Source: Taudactylus pleione
Taxonomy: Eukaryota > Chordata > Amphibia > Anura > Myobatrachidae
NCBI GenBank assembly: GCA_031769625.1
Contig: JAUIMM010001409.1
Span: 1,365,501 to 1,429,500, forward strand
DNA length: 64,000 bases
Direction of reading: 5' to 3'
Shown here in pieces: positions 1-10,090 of this stretch (position 1 is the first letter of the stretch; each line of letters starts with the position of its first letter). A model generated the notes under the pieces. It made no database searches. It saw nothing but the letters and a program-made list of their open reading frames with translations, and had not been told where the DNA came from. Both the position numbers and the translations under genes were made by a program.

Positions 1-3000
1 AGCAGCAGTGACGTTTATAGAGGAGGCTGTACAGTACTAGGCAGCCCAGCAGCAGTGACATGTATAGAGGAGGCTGTACAGTACTAGGCAGCCCAGCAGC
101 AGTGACATGTATAGAGGAGGCTGTACAGTACTAGGCAGCCCAGCAGCAGTGACATGTATAGAGGTGGATGTACAGTACTAGGCAGCCCAGCAGCAGTGAC
201 ATGTATAGAGGAGGATGTACAGTACTAGGCAGCCCAGCAGCAGTGACATGTATAGAGTAGGATGTACAGTACTAGGCAGCCCAGCAGCAGTGACATGTAT
301 AGAGGAGGATGTACAGTACTAGGCAGCCCAGCAGCAGTGACATGTATAGAGGAGGCTGTACAGTACTAGGCAGCCCAGCAGCAGTGACATGTATAGAGGT
401 GGATGTACGGTACTAGGCAGCACAGCAGCAGTGACATGTATAGAGGAGGATGTGCTGTACTAGGCAGCCCAGCAGCAGTGACATGTATAGAGTAGGATGT
501 ACGGTACTAGGCAGCCCAGCAGCAGTGACATGTATAGAGTAGGATGTACGGTACTAGGCAGCCCAGCAGCAGTGACATGTATAGAGGAGGATGTACAGTA
601 CTAGGCAGCCCAGCAGCAGTGACATGTATAGAGGAGGATGTACAGTACTAGGCAGCCCAGCAGCAGTGACATGTATAGAGGAGGATGTACAGTACTAGGC
701 AGCCCAGCAGCAGTGACATGTATAGAGGACGATGTACGGTACTAGGCTGCCCAGCAGCAGTGACATGTATAGAGGAGGATGTACGGTACTAGGCAGCCCA
801 GCAGCAGTGACATGTATAGAGGAGGATGTACAGTACTAGGCAGAGCAGCAGTGACATGTATAGAGGAGGATGTACGGTACTAGGAAGCCCAGCAGCAGTG
901 ACATGTATAGAGGAGGATGTACAGTACTAGGCAGCCCAGCAGCAGTGACATGTATAGAGGAGGATGTATGGTACTAGGCAGCCCAGCAGCAGTGACATGT
1001 ATAGAGGAGGATGTACAGTACTAGGCAGCCCAGCAGCAGTGACATGTATAGAGGAGGCTGTACAGTACTAGGCAGCCCAGCAGCAGTGACATGTATACAG
1101 TAGGATGTACAGTACTAGGCAGCCCAGCAGCAGTGACATGTATAGAGGAGGATGTACAGTACTAGGCAGCCCAGCAGCAGTGACATGTATAGAGGAGGAT
1201 GTACAGTACTAGGCAGCCCAGCAGCAGTGACATGTATAGAGGTGGATGTGCAGTAGTAGGCAGCCCAGCAGCAGTGACATATATAGAGGAGGATGTACAG
1301 TACTAGGCAGCCCAGCAGCAGTGACATGTATAGAAGAGGATGTGCAGTACTAGGTAGCCCAGCAGTAGTGACATGTATAGAGTAGGATGTACGGTACTAG
1401 GCAGCCCAGCAGCAGTGACATGTATAGAGTAGGATGTACGGTACTAGGCAGCCCAGCAGCAGTGATATGTATAGAGGCGGCTGTACGGTACTAGGCAGCC
1501 CAGCAGCAGTGACATGTATAGAGGAGGCTGTACAGTACTAGGCAGCCCAGCAGCAGTGACATGTATAGAGGAGGCTGTACAGTACTAGGCAGCCCAGCAG
1601 CAGTGACATGTATAGAGGAGGCTGTACAGTACTAGGCAGCCCAGCAGCAGTGACATGTATAGAGGTGGATGTACAGTACTAGGCAGCCCAGCAGCAGTGA
1701 CATGTATAGAGGAGGATGTACAGTACTAGGCAGCCCAGCAGCAGTGACATGTATAGAGTAGGATGCACAGTACTAGGCAGCCCAGCAGCAGTGACATGTA
1801 TAGAGGAGGATGTACAGTACTAGGCAGCCCAGCAGCAGTGACATGTATAGAGGAGGCTGTACAGTACTAGGCAGCCCAGCAGCAGTGACATGTATAGAGG
1901 TGGATGTACGGTACTAGGCAGCACAGCAGCAGTGACATGTATAGAGGAGGATGTGCAGTACTAGGTAGCCCAGCAGCAGTGACATGTATAGAGTAGGATG
2001 TACGGTACTAGGCAGCCCAGCAGCAGTGACATGTATAGAGTAGGATGTACGGTACTAGGCAACCCAGCAGCAGTGACATGTATAGAGGCGGCTGTACGGT
2101 ACTAGGCAGCCCAGCAGCAGTGACATGTAGAGAGGAGGCTGTACGGTACTAGGCAGCCCAGCAGCAGTGACATGTAGATAGGAGGCTGTACAGTACTAGG
2201 CAGCCCAGCAGCAGTGACATGTATAGAGGAGGATGTACAGTACTAGGCAGCCCAGCAGCAGTGACATGTATAGAGGAGGCTGTACAGTACTAGGCAGCCC
2301 AGCAGCAGTGACATGTATAGAGGTGGATGTACAGTACTAGGCAGCCCAGCAGCAGTGACATGTATAAAGTAGGCTGTACAGTACTAGGCAGCCCAGCAGC
2401 AGTGACATGTATAGAGGAGGATGTACAGTACTAGGCAGCCCAGCAGCAGTGACATGTATAGAGGAGGCTGTACAGTACTAGGCAGCCCAGCAGCAGTGAC
2501 ATGTATAGAGGAGGATGTACAGTACTAGGCAGCCCAGCAGCAGTGACATGTATAGAGGAGGATGTACAGTACTAGGCAGCCCAGCAGCAGTGACATGTAT
2601 AGAGGAGGATGTACAGTACTAGGCAGCCCAGCAGCAGTGACATGTATAGAGGAGGATGTACAGTACTAGGCAGAGCAGCAGCAGTGACATGTATAGAGGA
2701 GGATGTACAGTACTAGGCAGCCCAGCAGCAGTGACATGTATAGAGGAGGATGTACAGTACTAGGCAGAGCAGCAGTGACATGTATAGAGGAGGCTGTACA
2801 GTACTAGGCAGCCCAGCAGCAGTGACATGTATAGAGGAGGATGTACAGTACTAGGCAGCCCAGCAGCAGTGACATGTATAGAGGAGGATGTACAGTACTA
2901 GGCAGCCCAGCAGCAGTGACATGTATAGAGGAGGATGTACAGTATTAGGCAGCCCAGCAGCAGTGACATGTATAGAGGAGGATGTACAGTACTAGGCAGA

Positions 3001-6000
3001 GCAGCAGCAGTGACATGTATAGAGGAGGATGTACAGTACTAGGCAGCCCAGCAGCAGTGACATGTATAGAGGAGGATGTACAGTACTAGGCAGAGCAGCA
3101 GTGACATGTATAGAGGAGGCTGTACAGTACTAGGCAGCCCAGCAGCAGTGACATGTATAGAGGAGGATGTACAGTACTAGGCAGCCCAGCAGCAGTGACA
3201 TGTATAGAGGAGGATGTACAGTACTAGGCAGCCCAGCAGCAGTGACATGTATAGAGGAGGATGTACAGTACTAGGCAGCCCAGCAGCAGTGACATGTATA
3301 GAGTAGGCTGTACAGTACTAGGCAGCCCAGCAGCAGTGACATGTATAGAGGAGGATGTACAGTACTAGGCAGCCCAGCAGCAGTGACATGTATAGAGGAG
3401 GCTGTACAGTACTAGGCAGCCCAGCAGCAGTGACATGTATAGAGGAGGATGTACAGTACTAGGCAGCCCAGCAGCAGTGACATGTATAGAGGAGGATGTA
3501 CAGTACTAGGCAGCCCAGCAGCAGAGACATGTATAGAGGAGGATGTACAGTACTAGGCAGAGCAGCAGCAGTGACATGTATAGAGGAGGATGTACAGTAC
3601 TAGGCAGCCCAGCAGCAGTGACATGTATAGAGGAGGATGTACAGTACTAGGCAGAGCAGCAGTGACATGTATAGAGGAGGCTGTACAGTACTAGGCAGCC
3701 CAGCAGCAGTGACATGTATAGAGGAGGATGAAAAGTACTAGGCAGCCCAGCAGCAGTGACATGTATAGAGGAGGATGTACAGTACTAGGCAGCCCAGCAG
3801 CAGTGACATATATAGAGGAGGATGTACAGTACTAGGCAGAGCAGCAGCAGTGACATGTATAGAGGAGGATGTGCAGTACTAGGCAGCCCAGCAGCAGTGA
3901 CATGTATAGAGGAGGATGTACAGTACTAGGCAGAGCAGCGGCAGTGACATGTATAGAGGAGGATGTACAGTACTAGGCAGCCCAGCAGCAGTGACATGTA
4001 TAGAGGAGGATGTACAGTACTAGGCAGAGCAGCAGTGACATGTATAGAGGAGGCTGTACAGTACTAGGCAGCCCAGCAGCAGTGACATGTATAGAGGAGG
4101 ATGTACAGTACTAGGCAGCCCAGCAGCAGTGACATGTATAGAGGCGGATGTACAGTACTAGGCAGCCCAGCAGCAGTGACATGTATAGAGGCGGATGTAC
4201 AGTACTAGGCAGCCCAGCAGCAGTGACATGTATAGAGGAGGATGTACAGTACTAGGCAGCCCAGCAGCAGTGACATGTATAGAGGAGGATGTACAGTACT
4301 AGGCAGAGCAGCAGCAGTGACATGTATAGAGGAGGATGTACAGTACTAGGCAGCCCAGCAGCAGTGACATGTATAGAGGAGGATGTACAGTACTAGGCAG
4401 CCCAGCAGCAGTGACATGTATAGAGGAGGATGTACAGTACTAGGCAGCCCAGCAGCAGTGACATGTATAGAGGAGGATGTACAGTACTAGGCAGCCCAGC
4501 AGCAGTGACATGTATAGAGGTGGATGTACAGTACTAGGCAGCCCAGCAGCAGTGACATGTATAGAGGAGGATGTACAGTACTAGGCAGCCCAGCAGCAGT
4601 GACATGTATAGAGGAGGATGTACAGTACTAGGCAGCCCAGCAGCAGTGACATGTATAGAGGAGGCTGTACAGTACTAGGCAGCCCAGCAGCAGTGACATG
4701 TATAGAGGAGGCTGTACAGTACTAGGCAGCCCAGCAGCAGTGACATGTATAGAGGAGGCTGTACGGTACTAGGCAGCCCAGCAGCAGTGACATGTATAGA
4801 GGAGGATGTATGGTACTAGGCAGCCCAGCAGCAGTGACATGTATAGAGGAGGATGTACGGTACTAGGCAGCCCAGCAGCAGTGACATGTATAGAGGAGGC
4901 TGTACGGTACTAGGCAGCCCAGCAGCAGTGACATGTATAGAGGAGGCTGTACGGTACTAGGCAGCCCAGCAGCAGTGACATGTATAGAGGAGGATGTACG
5001 GTACTAGGCAGCCCAGCAGCAGTGACATGTATAGAGGAGGCTGTACGGTACTAGGCAGCCCAGCAGCAGTGACATGTATAGAGGAGGCTGTACGGTACTA
5101 GGCAGCCCAGCAGCAGTGACATGTATAGAGGAGGCTGTACGGTACTAGGCAGCCCAGCAGCAGTGACATGTATAGAGGAGGCTGTACGGTACTAGGCAGC
5201 CCAGCAGCAGTGACATGTATAGAGGAGGATGTACGGTACTAGGCAGCCCAGCAGCAGTGACATGTATAGAGGAGGATGTACGGTACTAGGCAGCCCAGCA
5301 GCAGTGACATGTATAGAGGAGGATGTACGGTACTAGGCAGCCCAGCAGCAGTGACATGTATAGAGGAGGATGTACGGTACTAGGCAGCCCAGCAGCAGTG
5401 ACATGTATAGAGGAGGATGTACGGTACTAGGCAGCCCAGCAGCAGTGACATGTATAGAGGAGGATGTACAGTACTAGGCAGCCCAGCAGCAGTGACATGT
5501 ATAGAGGAGGATGTACAGTACTAGGCAGCCCAGCAGCAGTGACATGTATAGAGGAGGATGTACAGTACTAGGCAGAGCAGCAGTGAAATCTATAGAGGAG
5601 GCTGTACAGTACTAGGCAGCCCAGCAGCAGTGACATGTATAGAGGAGGATGTACAGTACTAGGCAGCCCAGCAGCAGTGACATGTATAGAGGCGGATGTA
5701 CAGTACTAGGCAGCCCAGCAGCAGTGACATGTATAGAGGAGGATGTACAGTACTAGGCAGCCCAGCAGGAGTGACATGTATAGAGGCGGATGTACAGTAC
5801 TAGGCAGCCCAGCAGCAGTGACATGTATAGAGGAGGGTGTATAGTACTAGGCAGAGCAGCAGCAGTGACATGTATAGAGGAGGATGTACAGTACTAGGCA
5901 GCCCAGCAGCAGTGACATGTATAGAGGAGGATGTACAGTACTAGGCAGCCCAGCAGCAGTGACATGTATAGAGGAGGATGTACAGTACAAGGCAGCCCAG

Positions 6001-9000
6001 CAGCAGTGACATGTATAGAGGAGGATGTACGGTACTAGGCAGCCCAGCAGCAGTGACATGTATAGAGGAGGATGTACGGTACTAGGCAGCCCAGCAGCAG
6101 TGACATGTATAGAGGAGGCTGTACGGTACTAGGCAGCCCAGCAGCAGTGACATGTATAGAGGAGGATGTACGGTACTAGGCAGCCCAGCAGCAGTGACAT
6201 GTATAGAGGAGGATGTACGGTACTAGGCAGCCCAGCAGCAGTGACATGTATAGAGGAGGCTGTACGGTACTAGGCAGCCCAGCAGCAGTGACATGTATAG
6301 AGGAGGCTGTACCGTACTAGGTAGCCCAGCAGCAGTGACATGTATAGAGGAGGATGTACGGTACTAGGCAGCCCAGCAGCAGTGACATGTATAGAGGAGG
6401 ATGTACGGTACTAGGCAGCCCAGCAGCAGTGACATGTATAGAGGAGGATGTACGGTACTAGGCAGCCCAGCAGCAGTGACATGTATAGAGGAGGATGTAC
6501 GGTACTAGGCAGCCCAGCAGCAGTGACATGTATAGAGGAGGATGTACGGTACTAGGCAGCCCAGCAGCAGTGACATGTATAGAGGAGGATGTACGGTACT
6601 AGGCAGAGCAGCAGCAGTGACATGTATAGAGGAGGATGTACAGAACTAGGCAGCCCAGCAGCAGTGACATGTATAGAGGAGGATGTACAGTACTAGGCAG
6701 CCCAGCAGCAGTGACATGTATAGAGGAGGATGTACAGTACTAGGCAGCCCAGCAGCAGTGACATGTATAGAGGAGGCTGTACAGTACTAGGCAGCCCAGC
6801 AGCAGTGACATGTATAGAGGAGGCTGTACAGTACTAGGCAGCCCAGCAGCAGTGACATGTATAGAGGAGGATGTACAGTACTAGGCAGCCCAGCAGCAGT
6901 GACATGTATAGAGGAGGATGTACAGTACTAGGCAGCCCAGCAGCAGTGACATGTATAGAGGAGGATGTACAGTACTAGGCAGCCCAGCAGCAGTGACATG
7001 TATAGAGGAGGATGTACAGTACTAGGCAGCCCAGCAGCAGTGACATGTATAGAGGAGGATGTACAGTACTAGGCAGCCCAGCAGCAGTGACATGTATAGA
7101 GGAGGATGTACAGTACTAGGCAGCCCAGCAGCAGTGACATGTATAGAGGAGGATGTACAGTACTAGGCAGAGCAGCAGTGACATGTATAGAGGAGGATGT
7201 ACGGTACTAGGCAGAGCAGCAGTGACATGTATAGAGGAGGATGTACGGTACTAGGCAGCCCAGCAGCAGTGACATGTATAGAGGAGGATGTACGGTACTA
7301 GGCAGAGCAGCAGCAGTGACATGTATAGAGGAGGATGTACAGTACTAGGCAGCCCAGCAGCAGTGACATGTATAGAGGAGGATGTACGGTACTAGGCAGC
7401 CCAGCAGCAGTGACATGTATAGAGGAGGATGTACGGTACTAGGCAGCCCAGCAGCAGTGACATGTATAGAGGAGGATGTACGGTACTAGGCAGCCCAGCA
7501 GCAGTGACATGTATAGAGGAGGATGTACGGTACTAGGCAGCCCAGCAGCAGTGACATGTATAGAGGAGGCTGTACGGTACTAGGCAGCCCAGCAGCAGTG
7601 ACATGTATAGAGGAGGCTGTACGGTACTAGGCAGCCCAGCAGCAGTGACATGTATAGAGGAGGCTGTACGGTACTAGGCAGCCAGCAGCAGTGACATGTA
7701 TAGAGGAGGCTGTACGGTACTAGGCAGCCCAGCAGCAGTGACATGTATAGAGGAGGCTGTACGGTACTAGGCAGCCCAGCAGCAGTGACATGTATAGAGG
7801 AGGCTGTACGGTACTAGGCAGCCCAGCAGCAGTGACATGTATAGAGGAGGCTGTACGGTACTAGGCAGCCCAGCAGCAGTGACATGTATAGAGGAGGCTG
7901 TACGGTACTAGGCAGCCCAGCAGCAGTGACATGTATAGAGGAGGATGTACGGTACTAGGCAGCCCAGCAGCAGTGACATGTATAGAGGAGGATGTACAGT
8001 ACTAGGCAGCCCAGCAGCAGTGACATGTATAGAGGAGGATGTACAGTACTAGGCAGCCCAGCAGCAGTGACATGTATAGAGGAGGATGTACAGTACTAGG
8101 CAGCCCAGCAGCAGTGACATGTATAGAGGAGGATGTACAGTACTAGGCAGCCCAGCAGCAGTGACATGTATAGAGGAGGATGTACAGTACTAGGCAGCCC
8201 AGCAGCAGTGACATGTATAGAGGAGGATGTACAGTACTAGGCAGCCCAGCAGCAGTGACATGTATAGAGGAGGATGTACAGTACTAGGCAGCCCAGCAGC
8301 AGTGACATGTATAGAGGAGGATGTACAGTACTAGGCAGCCCAGCAGCAGTGACATGTATAGAGGAGGCTGTACGGTACTAGGCAGCCCAGCAGCAGTGAC
8401 ATGTATAGAGGAGGATGTACGGTACTAGGCAGCCCAGCAGCAGTGACATGTATAGAGGAGGATGTACGGTACTAGGCAGCCCAGCAGCAGTGACATGTAT
8501 AGAGGAGGATGTACGGTACTAGGCAGCCCAGCAGCAGTGACATGTATAGAGGAGGATGTACAGTACTAGGCAGCCCAGCAGCAGTGACATGTATAGAGGA
8601 GGATGTACAGTACTAGGCAGCCCAGCAGCAGTGACATGTATAGAGGAGGATGTACAGTACTAGGCAGCCCAGCAGCAGTGACATGTATAGAGGAGGATGT
8701 ACGGTACTAGGCAGCCCAGCAGCAGTGACATGTATAGAGGAGGATGTACAGTACTAGGCAGCCCAGCAGCAGTGACATGTATAGAGGAGGATGTACAGTA
8801 CTAGGCAGCCCAGCAGCAGTGACATGTATAGAGGAGGATGTACGGTACTAGGCAGCCCAGCAGCAGTGACATGTATAGAGGAGGATGTACAGTACTAGGC
8901 AGCCCAGCAGCAGTGACATGTATAGAGGAGGATGTACAGTACTAGGCAGCCCAGCAGCAGTGACATGTATAGAGGAGGATGTACAGTACTAGGCAGCCCA

Positions 9001-9233
9001 GCAGCAGTGACATGTATAGAGGAGGCTGTACGGTACTAGGCAGCCCAGCAGCAGTGACATGTATAGAGGAGGATGTACGGTACTAGGCAGCCCAGCAGCA
9101 GTGACATGTATAGAGGAGGATGTACAGTACTAGGCAGCCCAGCAGCAGTGACATGTATAGAGGAGGATGTACAGTACTAGGCAGCCCAGCAGCAGTGACA
9201 TGTATAGAGGAGGATGTACAGTACTAGGCAGAG
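1..9233. repeat. 47-bp minisatellite array, about 196 copies
   Basis: A head-to-tail array of a 47-bp unit fills the first 9.2 kb and runs off the left window edge. The unit begins AGCAGCAGTGACATGTATAG, continues with AGGAGGATGTACAGTACT and ends AGGCAGCCC. Copies differ at a few recurrent positions: GGAGGAT or GGAGGCT, TACAGTACT or TACGGTACT, and GAGGAGG, GAGGTGG or GAGTAGG. Some units end AGGCAGAG and are 44 bp when one CAG is also lost. The open frames of about 70 codons in it are repeat translation, not genes. The array stops about 60 bp upstream of a probable promoter. Seen directly; the copy number is length divided by period. Confidence 0.97.
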
Positions 9234-9291
9234 CATTAGGGATGAGTATAGAGGCGGCCGTTGTACTGGGCTCTGGCAGCCTAGCAGCAGT
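9234..9291. repeat. Degenerate, possibly ancestral copy of the 47-bp unit
   Basis: After the last clean unit the sequence still follows the 47-bp pattern: GATGAGTATAGAGG, then TTGTACTGGG, then GGCAGCCTAGCAGCAG. It carries many substitutions and small insertions. It lies between the homogenised array and the GC box of the promoter. It could be the unexpanded seed from which the array grew, or simply a decayed edge copy. Confidence 0.6.
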
Positions 9292-9309
9292 TAGTGGGCG
9301 GAGCCTCTG

Positions 9310-9317
9310 TGACGTCG
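9310..9317 (+). promoter_or_regulatory. CRE-like CREB/ATF site
   Basis: TGACGTCG matches seven of the eight bases of the palindromic CRE TGACGTCA. It sits 59 bp before the ATG, between the GC box and the X-box, a common distance for functional CREs in CpG promoters. Confidence 0.5.
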
Positions 9318-9323
9318 CCGGCG

Positions 9324-9337
9324 GTTGCTAGGTGACC
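9324..9337 (-). promoter_or_regulatory. X-box (RFX-family binding site)
   Basis: GTTGCTAGGTGACC reads on the minus strand as GGTCACCTAGCAAC. This fits the RFX consensus GTNRCC-N(0-3)-RGYAAC with no mismatch (GTCACC, T, AGCAAC). It lies 39 bp upstream of the start codon. In animals, X-boxes this close to a start codon are strongly enriched in genes for cilia, centrioles and intraflagellar transport. The motif match is seen directly; RFX control is inferred. Confidence 0.7.
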
Positions 9338-9348
9338 AGGCGCGTCCC

Positions 9349-9356
9349 CCGGAAGT
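9349..9356 (+). promoter_or_regulatory. ETS-family site (GABPA/ELK type)
   Basis: CCGGAAGT is a perfect core ETS/GABPA motif, 20 bp upstream of the ATG. Such sites often lie at or just after the transcription start of housekeeping promoters. Confidence 0.55.
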
Positions 9357-9375
9357 ACACAGAGAACCCTCAGAC

Positions 9376-9474
9376 ATGAGTCCTAAGCGGTCCAAGAGCT
9401 CCGTGTCCTCCGCCGCCGCCCCCGGGGGTTCCCGGTCCTGGGAGTCCGCGCTCATCAGCGCCCAACTGGAGGAG
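9376..9474 (+). CDS. First coding exon of an unrecognised, probably cilium-related protein
   Basis: An ATG at 9376 opens a 33-codon frame that ends at GAG before GTACCG (9475), a plausible but not strong splice donor; the intron would be phase 0. The peptide starts MSPKRSKSSVSS, has a short AAAPGG stretch and ends WESALISAQLEE. It is therefore a basic, serine-rich, disordered start followed by what may be the beginning of a helix. The start is chosen because it is the first ATG after the CpG promoter. The preceding in-frame stretch has no other ATG, and the frame degenerates into pyrimidine repeats after the donor. The upstream X-box suggests a cilium or centriole role, but I do not recognise the family. 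No signal peptide or membrane segment is visible in this piece. The rest of the gene lies to the right and perhaps outside the window. Confidence 0.65.
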
Positions 9475-9535
9475 GTACCGTGTCTGTGCCGGCGTCTGCC
9501 TGATACCCCTCATCCCATCTCTACTCCCTTCCCAC

Positions 9536-9874
9536 CCTGTGTCCTGTCGCCCCCCCGTGTCCTGTCGCCCCCCCGTGTCCTGTCGCCCCCCCGTGTCCTG
9601 TCGCCCCCCTGTGTCCTGTCACCTTCTCTGTCCTGTCGCCCCCCCTGTCCTGTCGCCCCCCTGTGTCCTGTCACCTTCTCTGTCCTGTCCCCCTATTTAC
9701 TGTCCCCCAATGTCCTTTTCTCATGTTACTCGCACTGTAGTTATCTCTTTGTACTTATCCCCATTGTTATTTTACCCCAATATCCAGTTACCCCTAGTGT
9801 CCTGTTACCCTTACCACACGTAAAATGTTACCCCCATTGTCCTGTCACCGCCAATGCCTTGTTACCCCTGTGCT
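9536..9874. repeat. 18-bp pyrimidine-rich tandem repeat in the first intron
   Basis: Four nearly perfect copies of GTGTCCTGTCGCCCCCCC (18 bp) start about 60 bp after the exon 1 donor. They decay to the right into looser GTGTCCTGTCACC and TGTTACCCC copies until about 9874. The template strand carries runs of seven Gs at 18-bp spacing. The open frame across it is an artefact of the 18-bp period. The next 200 bp (9875-10090) hold only a short direct repeat (TATTGATAGCACAA) and no gene. Confidence 0.85.
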
Positions 9875-10090
9875 GACGACATCCCTCGTTATTGATAGCA
9901 CAACCTGTTGGTGTTCTGGTGACGATGTAATGACCCATGTATTGATAGCACAATGTGTAGGTGACCGGCCTCCCTTGTGTCCTCTATAATGAAGGATACA
10001 GATGTTTACACTGGCCGTATCTCCTGAGCCTGGTGTATGTGCTGCTTTCCTTGCAGCTGAGGGGGTGTAACTGGCTGGTTATAGGCCATA

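Larger units (their letters stand above)
9293..9375 (+). promoter_or_regulatory. CpG-rich core promoter and 5' leader
   Basis: About 80 bp directly upstream of the probable start codon hold four recognisable motifs. These are a GC box (GGGCGG, 9296-9301), a CRE-like TGACGTCG (9310-9317), an RFX X-box (9324-9337) and an ETS-type CCGGAAGT (9349-9356). There is no TATA box. CpG dinucleotides are dense here, unlike the flanking DNA. The arrangement is typical of broadly expressed vertebrate promoters. The transcription start was not determined; it is probably between the X-box and the ETS site, leaving a very short 5' UTR. Confidence 0.7.

Noticed and set aside
1..9233. CRISPR-like array of regularly spaced repeats
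   Set aside because: There are no unique spacers: the whole 47-bp period is repeated. The window is vertebrate, with introns and transposons, and has no cas genes. The same argument applies to the other arrays.
9325..9876. A 183-codon protein running from the promoter through the pyrimidine repeat
   Set aside because: Its upstream part lacks an ATG before 9376, and after codon 33 it reads through a GT donor into LSPPRV-type repeat translation. The exon is taken to end at 9474.
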